This document shows positions 26,544 to 38,413 of a stretch of DNA of 64,000 bases, piece by piece. The position numbers were made by a program, and so were the translations under genes. Source of the DNA: Kaistella sp. 97-N-M2 (GTDB taxonomy: Bacteria; Bacteroidota; Bacteroidia; Flavobacteriales; Weeksellaceae). The stretch lies in contig NZ_CP090976.1 of NCBI RefSeq assembly GCF_021513235.1, positions 2,790,001-2,854,000 of the forward strand, in the 5' to 3' direction. The notes beneath the pieces are model-generated. The model saw nothing but the letters and a program-made list of their open reading frames with translations, had not been told where the DNA came from and did no database searches. Numbering within the stretch: the first letter of the stretch is position 1; each line of letters begins with the position of its first letter.

Positions 26544-28616
26544 ATGGAAATTGATACAAAAAACCGCGTTTCGAAGGAGATTTTATTGAAAGCATTTAAG
26601 CATATGATGGTGGCCAAAGCCACGGCAGATGTTTACGAAGAGAACCGAAATATCTGCAAATACGTGCACTCCACTTCGCGTGGTCACGAAGCGATCCAGC
26701 TGGCGACGGCGTATCAATTGACCAAAGAAGACTGGGTATCGCCTTATTACCGGGACGAAAGCATGTTACTCGGAATGGGTTTTGAGCCGTATCAATTAAT
26801 GCTTCAACTGTTGGCAAAAGCGGACGACCCCTTTTCGGGCGGACGATCTTACTACTCGCATCCGTCGAGCCGACAGCAAAATCTTCCAAAAATCATTCAT
26901 CAAAGTTCGGCCACGGGAATGCAGGCAATTCCTACAACCGGCGTCGCGCAGGGACTCAAATACATTCAGGAATTTAATTTAGAACAATTTGAAAATAATC
27001 CTGTCGTCGTTTGCAGTTTCGGCGATAATTCCGTTACGGAAGGTGAAGTTTCGGAGGCCTTTCAGTTTGCCGCGCTACACCAGTTGCCCATCATATTTTT
27101 AGTTCAGGACAACGAATGGGGAATTTCCGTTACGAAAGAAGAAGCCCGAACTTCCGATGCGTATGATTTTGCTGCAGGTTTTGTCGGTTTGAACCGAATG
27201 AAAGTCGACGGCACCGATTTCGAAGCCAGTTTCTTAGCCATGCAAAAAGCCGTGGATTTCGTGCGGAAGGAAAGAAAACCCATGTTGGTTTGTGCGAGTA
27301 CGGTTTTGATTGGTCACCATACTTCGGGCGTTCGGCGCGAATTTTACCGCGACGACGAAGATCTCACCAAACACCGCGCAAAAGATCCCGGAAATATTTT
27401 AAGAAACAGATTACTGGAAGAAGGTACTGACGAAGATCTTTTAAAACAGATCGAAAAGAAAGCACGTTTGGAAGTCGAACAGGCTTTCCATAAAGCTATT
27501 GAAGCGGAGGATCCAAAACCTGAAACCGTGGAAGATCACGTTTTCGCTCCAACTCCTATCACGGAAGAAGTTGGTGCAAGAGAAGGCGAAAATCCGGAAA
27601 AAATTGTGATGGTTGATGCGGCTATTCACGCCATTCAGGAAATCATGTGGAAACACCCCGAAGCCTTGCTTTACGGTCAGGACGTGGGCGAAAGGATTGG
27701 CGGCGTGTTTCGCGAGACGGTGACATTAGGAAAAAAATTCGGTAATAAAAGAGTTTTCAATACCCCGATTCAGGAAGCTTACATCATCGGTTCAACCGTG
27801 GGAATGAGCGCGGTGGGACTGAAACCGATTGTAGAAGTTCAGTTTGCCGATTATATTTATCCCGGCATCAACCAACTGATCACGGAAATTTCCAAATCAA
27901 ATTATTTAAGCAACGGAAAATTTCCGGTGAGCAATATTATTCGCGTGCCAATTGGCGCCTACGGCGGTGGCGGACCTTATCACAGCGGAAGTGTTGAAAG
28001 TATTTTGTGCAATATTAAAGGCATTAAAATCGCCTACCCGAGCAATGCTGCAGATTTTAAAGGCTTGCTGAAGGCAGCGTATTACGACCCGAATCCGGTG
28101 ATTATGCTGGAACATAAAGGCTTGTATTGGAGCAAAGTTCCGGGCACCGACGATGCAAAAACCATCGAACCGGCGGAAGATTACATCTTACCTTTCGGTA
28201 AAGGAAATATTATTTTAGAAGCCGACAAAACCGAAACCGAAAAGGGCCGAACCATGCTCCTCGTTACTTATGGTATGGGAATTTACTGGGCTAAAGAAGC
28301 GGCGAAGAATTTTGCAGGAAGAGTAGAGATCATCGATTTAAGAACACTCATTCCGTTGGATGAAAAACTGGTTTTCGAACGTGCGAAACTTCACGGAAAA
28401 TGCCTGGTTTTAACGGAAGAACAACTGAATAATTCTTTTGCTGAAGCTTTTGCGCACCGGATTTCCAAAGAGTGTTTTAAGCATTTAGATGCGCCCGTTG
28501 AAGCCATGGGTTCACTGAATTTACCGGCGGTACCGATCAACCTGGTTTTAGAAGAAGCCATGCTTCCAAACGCGACAAAACTCACGAAAAAGATTGAAGA
28601 AATTTTATCGAACTAA
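26544..28616 (+). CDS. 2-oxoacid dehydrogenase E1, alpha and beta subunits fused
   Basis: 690 aa from the ATG at 26544. The first half (about 1-330) is an E1-alpha with the thiamine-diphosphate motif GDNSVTEGE...NEWGIS. The second half (about 345-690) is an E1-beta (EAYIIGSTVGMSAVGLKP, VEVQFADYIYPG, PIGAYGGGGPYHSG). E1 decarboxylates a 2-oxoacid and passes the acyl group to lipoyl-E2. This fused form in Bacteroidota is usually assigned to branched-chain 2-oxoacids, which would supply iso-branched primers for FabH, but the substrate cannot be read from sequence. No E2/E3 is adjacent; a separate pdhA lies at 54973-55977. Confidence 0.9.
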   Translation: MEIDTKNRVSKEILLKAFKHMMVAKATADVYEENRNICKYVHSTSRGHEAIQLATAYQLTKEDWVSPYYRDESMLLGMGFEPYQLMLQLLAKADDPFSGGRSYYSHPSSRQQNLPKIIHQSSATGMQAIPTTGVAQGLKYIQEFNLEQFENNPVVVCSFGDNSVTEGEVSEAFQFAALHQLPIIFLVQDNEWGISVTKEEARTSDAYDFAAGFVGLNRMKVDGTDFEASFLAMQKAVDFVRKERKPMLVCASTVLIGHHTSGVRREFYRDDEDLTKHRAKDPGNILRNRLLEEGTDEDLLKQIEKKARLEVEQAFHKAIEAEDPKPETVEDHVFAPTPITEEVGAREGENPEKIVMVDAAIHAIQEIMWKHPEALLYGQDVGERIGGVFRETVTLGKKFGNKRVFNTPIQEAYIIGSTVGMSAVGLKPIVEVQFADYIYPGINQLITEISKSNYLSNGKFPVSNIIRVPIGAYGGGGPYHSGSVESILCNIKGIKIAYPSNAADFKGLLKAAYYDPNPVIMLEHKGLYWSKVPGTDDAKTIEPAEDYILPFGKGNIILEADKTETEKGRTMLLVTYGMGIYWAKEAAKNFAGRVEIIDLRTLIPLDEKLVFERAKLHGKCLVLTEEQLNNSFAEAFAHRISKECFKHLDAPVEAMGSLNLPAVPINLVLEEAMLPNATKLTKKIEEILSN

Positions 28617-28953
28617 GGTGAGGTTCAGTTTAGTTTGTGAAGTCGCGGCTGGAAATAAAGGTTTTACCATTATGACTTAATGCGAAATTTTTTAACTCTT
28701 CAGTTTGATCTGGGAATATTTACGGAATTTAATTTCGGAAACCTTTAATGAAAAGATAATTACCATTAAGATTTAGGTCGCGGAATTAAGATGATTAAGA
28801 TTTCCTTCGGAAATTTAAAACGGTGAACGGTGTTGTTAGACAATCGAACTTGATTTAAATTTTTGAATTCTGAGGAGTAAAATAACGTTCAACTTTTAAA
28901 AACTGTAATCCCAAAGCAAGCTGTCCAAAAGATTTTGCATCTTTTCTTGAAAA
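28617..28953. other. Intergenic stretch without a gene
   Basis: No credible coding frame, tRNA or terminator is visible. The octamer ATTAAGAT occurs three times within 37 bp (28765-28772, 28785-28792, 28794-28801). The flanking genes converge. Confidence 0.6.
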
Positions 28954-30012
28954 TTATCCCCACCAAAAAGCCGCCGCAATAATAATATAAAGCCCGATCA
29001 GCGCCACGCCTTCCAGCCAAATACTTTCTCCATCAAACACAATGAACGCGCTTACCAGCACGGAAAGTGCCAGAGCAGCAAGCAAAAGCGGACTCAATAC
29101 AAAAGACAATACCGCACCGCCCAAAAAGAAAGAAATCAATATCAACAGCGGATACAGCACCAAAGCGATCTGCAACGACGAATTCATAATCACACTCACC
29201 GCGTAATCCGCTTTATTTTTAATAGCCAGCTGAATGCCCACAATGTTTTCAATCGCATTTCCCGCAATTGCCACCACGATCAAACCGGCAAAAACCTCGT
29301 TAATGCCGAGGGAATCCATGGCAGGTTGCAGCGCTTCCACAAACCAGTCCGACACAAACGCAGCGCCCGCGCCGGAAGCCGCCAGCACAATGAGCGTCAC
29401 GGGCAAAGACCAACTCGCCTCATGCGCTTCCGTGTCCTCCGCCGGAATCACCGACTGATCTCCTTTGATGGAAAAGCTCAAATAAGCTCCAAAAACAATG
29501 AGCAAAACCACCGAAACAATAATGTCGAGCATATTGATATGGCTTTCCGCGGGCGTGTGCAGGTAAAAAGTTAAGGTTGGAACAGCCATCGCGGCAAACG
29601 CCAGTATCATTAGGATGGCGTTCATTTTTGGCGGTTCCGAGTGGAAATATTGCCGCCCGTTTTTAATGCCACCAAAAAGTATCGCCATACCGAAAACCAG
29701 AACCGAATTTCCCAGAATAGATCCGATCAACGCCGCTTTAACCACCGTGATCAGGCCGGCTTTCAAGGCGAAAATACACACAAAAAGTTCCGGCAAATTT
29801 CCCAGTGCGGACTGCAAAACTCCCGTCGCGGCGGGTCCCATGCGGCTGCCCAATTGTTCCGTGGCCTTTCCTACGATCATTGCGACCAAAACCAAGGCCA
29901 CTGCTGCAAGAAGAAACAACAAGACGGAATTTAAGCCGCTGTGTGTTGCAAAACCTGTGGCAGCCGCAACTGCAGCCGCACCGGCAAGGAGTAAAATATC
30001 TTTTTTCTGCAT
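28954..30012 (-). CDS. Ca2+/cation:H+ antiporter (CAX/ChaA type)
   Basis: 352 aa, about 11 hydrophobic segments. The two inverted CaCA-superfamily repeats carry the signature acidic motifs SALGNLPELFV (first half) and IAGNAIENIVGIQLA (second half), which bind the transported cation. An acidic cluster between the halves (VIPAEDTEAHEA, about 190-200) is typical of CAX proteins. It would export Ca2+ (possibly Na+ or K+) in exchange for protons at the inner membrane. Single gene; no clear -7 box was found upstream. Confidence 0.88.
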   Translation of the reverse strand: MQKKDILLLAGAAAVAAATGFATHSGLNSVLLFLLAAVALVLVAMIVGKATEQLGSRMGPAATGVLQSALGNLPELFVCIFALKAGLITVVKAALIGSILGNSVLVFGMAILFGGIKNGRQYFHSEPPKMNAILMILAFAAMAVPTLTFYLHTPAESHINMLDIIVSVVLLIVFGAYLSFSIKGDQSVIPAEDTEAHEASWSLPVTLIVLAASGAGAAFVSDWFVEALQPAMDSLGINEVFAGLIVVAIAGNAIENIVGIQLAIKNKADYAVSVIMNSSLQIALVLYPLLILISFFLGGAVLSFVLSPLLLAALALSVLVSAFIVFDGESIWLEGVALIGLYIIIAAAFWWG

Positions 30013-32454
<2,442 letters not shown>

Positions 32455-32537
32455 ATCGTTAAACTTATCAGAACTTGCCACTTAAAAACACTTGACGAAA
32501 TTTTCCTTACCTTCAAAAATATTAACTGAAATTTAAA

Positions 32538-33959
32538 ATGATCCAAATTAACCTTCGCAATAAACCCACAAATCAAATCACCCAAAAACTCTCCTTCTTC
32601 ACGGAAAAGAATTGGAAAACGGAAAAGCAAAATTTCGCCGAAAACCTAAGTGGAATTTTTTCGGCCCGAAAAGACGAAACCTTTATTCTTTTGGAAGAAA
32701 ATACTGTTCATTTTTTAATTGGCTTGGGCAATGAGCCGAAGAATTTTGAAATGCAGGCCTGCGCGGAAAAATTCTCCTACCAATTCAGAAAAAAACTGAA
32801 GGCGCAACCCACGCTTCTTTCATGTGAAAATTTAAATGATGACGAGATTGAAAGTTTAGCACGCGGTTTATATTTAGGAACTTACGAATATCCATTTAAA
32901 GAAGAACATCCCCTTTTTCAACCGGAATTCGAACTGGTTATCGGAAGTTTCGAACCAGAAAATCTGGAGCGGTTAGCCTTAAAAATTTCCGCGCTTTGCG
33001 AAGGTCAGTTTGCCTGCATGGAATGGCTGAACAAGCCGCAAAATTTTAAACGCGTTCCGCAGATTTCGGATTTTTTGGAAGATGTTGCTGAAAAATATAA
33101 TTTAAAAAGAACCGTTTTTAACCGCGCGAAATCGGAAGAAGTAGGATTGGGCGCATTTCTTTCGGTGAATCAGGGAAGTTCGCAGGAAGCGGCTTTTACG
33201 ATTTTGGAATATCAGTGCGACAAACAAGAGGCAAAAACCGTTGGTTTGGTGGGGAAATGCGTTCTTTTCGATACGGGCGGAATTTCAATTAAAGGTTCCG
33301 AAAATCTGCACTACATGAAATCTGATATGGGCGGTGCCACCGCCGTTATCGGAACCCTCATCGCCGCGGCGAAAAACAAACTCCCTCTCAATCTGGTCGT
33401 AATTTTGCCCATCACCGATAATGCCGTTTCGAATACGGCCTACATTCCGAGTGACGTGATCAAAGCTTACAACGGCAAAACCATCGAAGTACTCAACACC
33501 GATGCCGAAGGACGAATGACACTCGCGGACGGACTCTCCTATCTCTCCAAAAATTATAAAAGCGATGCCCTGATCGATCTCGCCACTCTGACGGGAAGTT
33601 CTGTTAGAATGTTCGGCTCTACGTGTGGCGCCTATTTTAGCAACAACGAAAATTTAAAAAAATCCCTTGAAAAATCCGGCTATAAAACCAACCAGCGCGT
33701 CTGGAATTTACCGCTCTGGGATATTTGGAAAGACGACTTCACCTCTGACGTGGCCGATTTTAAAAACATTTCTTCTAAACCCTTCGGCGACTGTATTGTT
33801 GCGGGGAAATTTTTAGAACAGTTCATTGAAGGCCACCCAAACTGGGCGCATCTGGATATCGCGGGCGTGGCTTTCGGTAATGTGCAGTACATGAAAGAAA
33901 AAGGCGCAACAGGTTATGGCGTGCAGCTGCTCCTGGATTTTTTGGAAGATTTTGCCTAA
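32538..33959 (+). CDS. Leucyl aminopeptidase family protein (M17)
   Basis: 473 aa. The C-terminal catalytic domain carries the M17 signature NTDAEGRMTLADGL and the metal/active-site stretches VGKCVLFDTGGISIKGS and MKSDMGGA. The N-terminal domain is less conserved, as usual. The enzyme is a two-metal (Zn/Mn) hexameric cytoplasmic aminopeptidase that removes N-terminal residues from peptides, including Cys-Gly from glutathione breakdown in other bacteria. It lies just upstream of the amidoligase cluster, but a separate -7 box at 34064 suggests separate transcription. Confidence 0.92.
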   Translation: MIQINLRNKPTNQITQKLSFFTEKNWKTEKQNFAENLSGIFSARKDETFILLEENTVHFLIGLGNEPKNFEMQACAEKFSYQFRKKLKAQPTLLSCENLNDDEIESLARGLYLGTYEYPFKEEHPLFQPEFELVIGSFEPENLERLALKISALCEGQFACMEWLNKPQNFKRVPQISDFLEDVAEKYNLKRTVFNRAKSEEVGLGAFLSVNQGSSQEAAFTILEYQCDKQEAKTVGLVGKCVLFDTGGISIKGSENLHYMKSDMGGATAVIGTLIAAAKNKLPLNLVVILPITDNAVSNTAYIPSDVIKAYNGKTIEVLNTDAEGRMTLADGLSYLSKNYKSDALIDLATLTGSSVRMFGSTCGAYFSNNENLKKSLEKSGYKTNQRVWNLPLWDIWKDDFTSDVADFKNISSKPFGDCIVAGKFLEQFIEGHPNWAHLDIAGVAFGNVQYMKEKGATGYGVQLLLDFLEDFA

Positions 33960-34063
33960 AAAATTAGGGTATTTAAAATTTTCTCTGTATAATTGATAGG
34001 GTATTCTCAAATATTGAATAATTTTAAAAAATCTATGTTTATTATTTAATAGAAATTTGTTTA

Positions 34064-34071
34064 TATTTTTG
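34064..34071 (+). promoter_or_regulatory. Predicted -7 box of the amidoligase cluster
   Basis: TATTTTTG matches TAnnTTTG, about 30 bp upstream of the first ATP-grasp gene; no clear -33 element is visible. Confidence 0.4.
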
Positions 34072-34100
34072 AAAATCCATTAATTTTTAACATTCGTTAT

Positions 34101-35312
34101 ATGATGGAGAAAACGATCGTCTGTATTTCCTGTTATTACAAGGGTTACGATTTTATGGACGAAATAAAGAATCTCGGCAATAAAGTAATCCTCATCACTT
34201 CCGAAAACATTAAAGAAAAAAACTGGCCCTGGCACGCTATCGACGAAGTTTATTACATGCCCGAAATTGAGCCTTCGGTTTGGAACCTGGATCATTTGGT
34301 TCAGGGATTTTCGCATTTAATGAAAGACAATAAGATCGACGCGGTAATTGCGCTGGATGATTACGATGTGGAGAAAGCCGCACTCGTTCGCGAAACCTTC
34401 CGCATCCCAGGCATGGGACAGACAACGCACCGATATTTTCGCGATAAACTCGCCATGCGACAGCTGGCAAAAGATTCCGGCATCGTCGCCCCGCAATATT
34501 CTTCAATTTTCAATAACGAGGTCGTCAGCGAATTTACGGCGAAAAATCCCGCGCCCTGGGTTTTGAAACCGCGGTCGGAAGCTTCGGCCACGGGAATTAT
34601 CAAAATTAAATCTCAGGAAGAACTTTGGCCGGCAATCGAAAGACTTGGCGATCAGCGTCATTTATTTTTGCTTGAAAGTTTCAAGCCCGGCGACGTTTTT
34701 CATGTGGACAGTTTGGTTTATAAAAAAGAAATCGTCTTTACTTCCACTTCGCAATATCTTTCGCCACCCATGGCGGTTTCTCATGAAGGCGGCGTTTTCC
34801 GCACGAAGACATTAAGCCGATATTCCGACGAATTTAAAGCACTGGACGAAGCCAATTCGAAAGTCTTGAAAAGTTTTGGCCTGGTGAATGGTGCCACGCA
34901 CACGGAATTTATTCGCGGAAAAGAAGACAAAAAATGGTATTTTCTGGAAACCTCTTCGCGCGTGGGCGGCGCTCACATTCCCGACCTGGTGGAGGCTTCC
35001 AGCGGAATTAACCTGTGGCGCGAATGGGCCCGCATCGAAAATGCAGTCCTTAAAAATCTGGACTACGAAGTTGCAAAACCCACGGGATTTTCCGCAGGAC
35101 TCATTATCGCCTTGGTTAAAGACCAAAAACCTAATTACGACGACTTCAATTGCGAAGAAATCGTGCGGTTTCTTCCGCTGGATTATCATATCGGAATCGT
35201 TTATAAATCCGACAGCAAGGAAAAAATTGAGCATCGGCTGGATGAAGCAGCAGAAAAAATAACGAAAGACTTTCTAAATATTCTGCCACCCAAATCCAAA
35301 CCAGGTTCCTAA
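34101..35312 (+). CDS. ATP-grasp ligase 1 (amino-acid-ligase-like)
   Basis: 403 aa (start at 34101, or one codon later). An N-terminal pre-ATP-grasp domain (KVILITSEN; IDAVIALDDYDVE) is followed by an ATP-grasp fold: WVLKPRSEASATGI is the phosphate-binding Lys/glycine loop and WYFLETSSRVGGAHI carries metal-binding Glu and Arg. This layout resembles carbamoyl-phosphate-synthase-like L-amino-acid ligases, which join two amino acids by an acyl-phosphate. First of six genes on one strand (34101-40511) encoding several ATP-dependent ligases. The substrates are unknown. Confidence 0.85.
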   Translation: MMEKTIVCISCYYKGYDFMDEIKNLGNKVILITSENIKEKNWPWHAIDEVYYMPEIEPSVWNLDHLVQGFSHLMKDNKIDAVIALDDYDVEKAALVRETFRIPGMGQTTHRYFRDKLAMRQLAKDSGIVAPQYSSIFNNEVVSEFTAKNPAPWVLKPRSEASATGIIKIKSQEELWPAIERLGDQRHLFLLESFKPGDVFHVDSLVYKKEIVFTSTSQYLSPPMAVSHEGGVFRTKTLSRYSDEFKALDEANSKVLKSFGLVNGATHTEFIRGKEDKKWYFLETSSRVGGAHIPDLVEASSGINLWREWARIENAVLKNLDYEVAKPTGFSAGLIIALVKDQKPNYDDFNCEEIVRFLPLDYHIGIVYKSDSKEKIEHRLDEAAEKITKDFLNILPPKSKPGS

Positions 35313-35389
35313 GGACTTGGCAATCATTTGATGTTTAAAAGGTCGTAAAATAAGAACCCTTAAAACAGTTTCAACGTAAAAATAAATAT

Positions 35390-36103
35390 ATGCCGAGAAT
35401 TGAACATACCGATTTTTATTCGCACCTTTTAGGAATGAGTTTAAAGGTTGAGGTGACCGGTCATTATGGTCACCCTATTTTAATGTTTCCCACATCACAG
35501 GGCCAGTACACGCAGAACCACGATTTCAAACTCAACGAAAGCATCAATTGGTTTGTAGATCAGGGAAAAGTAAAACTTTACAATATCGAAACCATCGATA
35601 AGTTCAGTTTTTACGACAAAAATATATCTCCGGCAGAGCGCATTCGAAATTACGAGATGTACGTACAGTTTTTAATTCAGGAGTTCGTGCCATATCTGCA
35701 AAGTCTCCATTCGGAACACCGTATCGCGGTCGCCGGCGCAAGTTTTGGCGGATACCACGCAGCAAATTTTGCTTTCCGCTTTCCGGATGTCGTGTCGCAC
35801 ATGTTCTGCCTGTCTGGCGCTTTTTCCATCAGAAATTTTATGGACGGTTACAGCAGCGATCTCGTTTACTTTAACTGTCCGCGCGAATTTGTGCGGAATG
35901 ACGAAGCCTGGAAATACAGCCACATGCACATTGTTTTAAGCACGTCCGATGAGGATATCTGCCTGGAGCAGACAAAGGAAATGGCCGGAATTTTGGCTTC
36001 AAAAGGAATTGACCACTGGTACGACGAACGGAAATGGATCAACCACGACTGGCCGCTTTGGCGCATGGTTTTCCCTATGTTCATGGGCAAATTTTTTAGC
36101 TGA
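35390..36103 (+). CDS. Esterase-D-like alpha/beta hydrolase
   Basis: 237 aa. Nucleophile Ser in VAGASFGGYHAA (GxSxG), a likely acid in STSDEDI and His in WINHDWPLWR. No signal peptide; presumably cytoplasmic. The fold resembles putative esterases (esterase D/S-formylglutathione-hydrolase group). In this cluster it may release, trim or deprotect the ligase product as an editing thioesterase would; that role is inference. Confidence 0.85.
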   Translation: MPRIEHTDFYSHLLGMSLKVEVTGHYGHPILMFPTSQGQYTQNHDFKLNESINWFVDQGKVKLYNIETIDKFSFYDKNISPAERIRNYEMYVQFLIQEFVPYLQSLHSEHRIAVAGASFGGYHAANFAFRFPDVVSHMFCLSGAFSIRNFMDGYSSDLVYFNCPREFVRNDEAWKYSHMHIVLSTSDEDICLEQTKEMAGILASKGIDHWYDERKWINHDWPLWRMVFPMFMGKFFS

Positions 36104-36108
36104 GACTT

Positions 36109-36168
36109 TCAAACAAATTTTGAAAAGCTCAAACAAACCTCAAATAGAACACAATAACATCAAACAAA
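36109..36168 (+). repeat. Three short TCAAACAAA repeats
   Basis: TCAAACAAA occurs at 36109-36117, 36129-36137 and 36160-36168 in the 72-bp gap between the hydrolase and the second ATP-grasp gene. Significance unknown; could be a low-complexity leader. Confidence 0.5.
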
Positions 36169-36175
36169 TAATAAA

Positions 36176-37135
36176 ATGGCAAAAAAAGTAGGAATATTAT
36201 TCGGTATGGAAGACACTTTTCCGTGGGCTTTCATTGATAAAGTAAATGAAATGGGCAACGGCGATGTGGTTGCAGAAGCCGTAATGATCGATAAATTAGA
36301 ACAAGGCGCAGATTACGGATACGCGGTGATTATCGACCGGATTTCGCAGGACGTGCCTTTCTACAGAGCTTATCTGAAAAACGCAGCGCTGAACGGAACT
36401 TACGTAGTGAACAACCCTTTTTGGTGGAGCGCCGACGAAAAATTTTTCAACAACGCTCTGATGACCAAAATTGGAATTCCATTGCCGAAAACCGTCTTGC
36501 TGCCCAGTAACGACCGGCCGACAGATACTACCGAGAAATCCTTCCGAAATCTCAAATTTCCGCACGACTGGGATTATATTTTCAATTACATCGGCTTTCC
36601 TGCGTACATGAAACCCCACGATGGTGGCGGCTGGAAAAGCGTTTACCGCGTGGAAAACGCCGAAGACATGTGGCACAAACTGGGTGAAACCGAACAGCTC
36701 GTGATGATGCTGCAGGAAGAAATTGTTTTTCAGGATTATTACCGCGTGTATTGTCTCGGCAAAAAATACGTGCACATTATGCCGTATGAACCGCGGAATC
36801 CGCACCATTTACGATATGCAACAACGCACCAGACAGAAGGCAAAGAACTGGAAAAACTGCTGAAAGTGATCCACGATTACACCATTAAAATGAACGAAGA
36901 ACTGGGCTACGATTTCAACACCGTAGAATTTGCAGTGAGAGACGGTATTCCCTATGCCATCGACTTCTGCAATCCAGCGCCGGACGCGGACCGCAATTCT
37001 GTGGGCGAAGAAAATTTTGCCTGGATCGTAGAACACGCCGCGAAATTCGCCATTGAAAAAGCGAAAGAATACGAACCCGGCAAACCAAATATTTCCTGGG
37101 GGAAATTTGTAAAAGATACCATCAACAAAAGTTAG
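36176..37135 (+). CDS. ATP-grasp ligase 2 (RimK-like)
   Basis: 319 aa. The N-terminal domain (KVGILFGMEDTFPWAFI) precedes an ATP-grasp core: AYMKPHDGGGWKSVY is the glycine loop, MMLQEEI the hinge, and NTVEFAVRDGIPYAIDFCNP contains the metal-binding acidic/Asn residues. RimK-like and glutathione-synthetase-like enzymes form amide bonds between carboxylates and amines via acyl-phosphates. It is the second ligase of the cluster; product unknown. Confidence 0.85.
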   Translation: MAKKVGILFGMEDTFPWAFIDKVNEMGNGDVVAEAVMIDKLEQGADYGYAVIIDRISQDVPFYRAYLKNAALNGTYVVNNPFWWSADEKFFNNALMTKIGIPLPKTVLLPSNDRPTDTTEKSFRNLKFPHDWDYIFNYIGFPAYMKPHDGGGWKSVYRVENAEDMWHKLGETEQLVMMLQEEIVFQDYYRVYCLGKKYVHIMPYEPRNPHHLRYATTHQTEGKELEKLLKVIHDYTIKMNEELGYDFNTVEFAVRDGIPYAIDFCNPAPDADRNSVGEENFAWIVEHAAKFAIEKAKEYEPGKPNISWGKFVKDTINKS

Positions 37136-37143
37136 AAAATACC

Positions 37144-37249
37144 GGATCAGTAGGAAAACATTAAGAATACTATCGTCACGAACTTCGGTTGTCCGAAATT
37201 GACGAAAATTTTTCTCCACATCAAACTTCCTGAGTTTTCATACTGATCC
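37144..37249. other. Nested inverted-repeat element, possible structured RNA or MITE remnant
   Basis: GGATCAGTA (37144-37152) pairs with TACTGATCC (37241-37249); AAAAC (37155-37159) with GTTTT (37234-37238). Inside, CGTCA (37174-37178) pairs with TGACG (37200-37204) and encloses TTCGG/CCGAA (37084-offset stem at 37184-37188 and 37193-37197) with a TTGT loop. The whole lies between two cluster genes and ends 18 nt before the GCS2 gene ATG at 37268. It could be a cis-acting RNA element controlling the downstream genes, or a small mobile element with terminal inverted repeats. Confidence 0.45.
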
Positions 37250-37267
37250 CTCCTAAAACACAAAGCT

Positions 37268-38374
37268 ATGCATCAATTTACCATTGGCGTTGAAGAAGAA
37301 TACCAAATTATCGACGTGGAGACGCGGGACCTTGTTTCGCACGTGTCCAAAATCATCGAAGGCGGAAAAGCCACCTTACAGGAAAATTTAAAGCACGAAA
37401 TGCACGAATCGGTGATCGAGATGGAAACCGGTATCTGCAACAATATTCAGGAAGTGAAAGCCGAACTCACTGATCTCCGCAAAAGACTTATTAAAGTTGC
37501 GCACGAAAACAATCTGCGCGTTTCCGGCGGCGGCACGCATCCTTTTTCGCGGTGGCAGGACAATCAGATCACGAAACAGGAACGTTATGACAAGATTATT
37601 CTAGACCTGGGTGACGTAGCTCGTTCAAATCTGATCTTCGGTCTGCACGTGCACATTGGAATTCCGAATCGTGAAGAAGGCATCCGAATCCAAAATGTGA
37701 TGCGCTATTTTCTGCCGCACGTTTACGCCCTTTCCACCAATTCGCCCTTTTGGGTGGGCCGGAATACGGGTTTTAAATCTTACCGGCAGGAAGTTTTCGT
37801 AAAATTTCCGCGTACCGGAATCCCAAGTTATTTCAGTTCCGTGGCGGAATTCGACGCGTATATCGAACTAATGATCAAAACAGGCACGATTGACAACGCA
37901 AAGAAGATTTGGTGGGACTTGCGGGTGCATCCCTTCTACCCAACAATCGAGTTCCGGATCTGCGATATGCCTTTGCGGGTGGACGAAACTGTATGTTTAG
38001 CTGCGATCATGCAGTGTTTGGTCGCGAAGATCTACAAACTACACGAGCAGAATATGAGTTTCCGCAGTTACAGAAGGCTGCTGCTTAACGAGAATAAATG
38101 GCGCGCCTCCAAAGACGGCATCCACGCACATCTTATCGATTTTGGAAAAGAAACCAGCGTTCCCTACTGCGACCTGCTGAAAGAACTCCTTAATTTTATC
38201 GATGATGTTGCAGACGAACTGGGGTGCAGAGATGAAATTGAATATGCCTGGGAAATTCTGAAAAACGGAACCGGGGCGGACCGTCAGCTGGCGGTTTACG
38301 AACAAACCGGCGATCTGAAAGCCGTAGTGGATTACATGATTTCGGAGACAGAATACGGAATAACATACGATTAA
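37268..38374 (+). CDS. GCS2-family carboxylate-amine ligase (YbdK-like)
   Basis: 368 aa. The start FTIGVEEEYQIID is the hallmark of the glutamate-cysteine ligase type 2 fold (glutamine-synthetase-like). Further conserved stretches are GGGTHPFSRW, HVHIGI and WDLRVHPFYPTIEFRICDMP. Enzymes of this group activate a gamma-carboxylate with ATP and couple it to an amine; YbdK of E. coli has weak Glu-Cys ligase activity. In this cluster it is the third of four predicted ligases. Possible product: a gamma-glutamyl- or similar amide of a small peptide (inference). Confidence 0.88.
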   Translation: MHQFTIGVEEEYQIIDVETRDLVSHVSKIIEGGKATLQENLKHEMHESVIEMETGICNNIQEVKAELTDLRKRLIKVAHENNLRVSGGGTHPFSRWQDNQITKQERYDKIILDLGDVARSNLIFGLHVHIGIPNREEGIRIQNVMRYFLPHVYALSTNSPFWVGRNTGFKSYRQEVFVKFPRTGIPSYFSSVAEFDAYIELMIKTGTIDNAKKIWWDLRVHPFYPTIEFRICDMPLRVDETVCLAAIMQCLVAKIYKLHEQNMSFRSYRRLLLNENKWRASKDGIHAHLIDFGKETSVPYCDLLKELLNFIDDVADELGCRDEIEYAWEILKNGTGADRQLAVYEQTGDLKAVVDYMISETEYGITYD

Positions 38375-38386
38375 GCTATTATTTCT

Positions 38387-38394
38387 TAATTTTG
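38387..38394 (+). promoter_or_regulatory. Predicted -7 box of the glutamine amidotransferase gene
   Basis: TAATTTTG lies 19 bases upstream of the ATG at 38414, so the last two cluster genes may also be transcribed from their own promoter. Confidence 0.45.
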
Positions 38395-38413
38395 CAGCGT
38401 AAATATTTATTAA

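Noticed and set aside
36296-36808. Long antisense frames such as 36296-36808, 38039-38623 and 2372-2962
   Set aside because: They are fully inside well-supported genes on the other strand and encode no recognisable domains.
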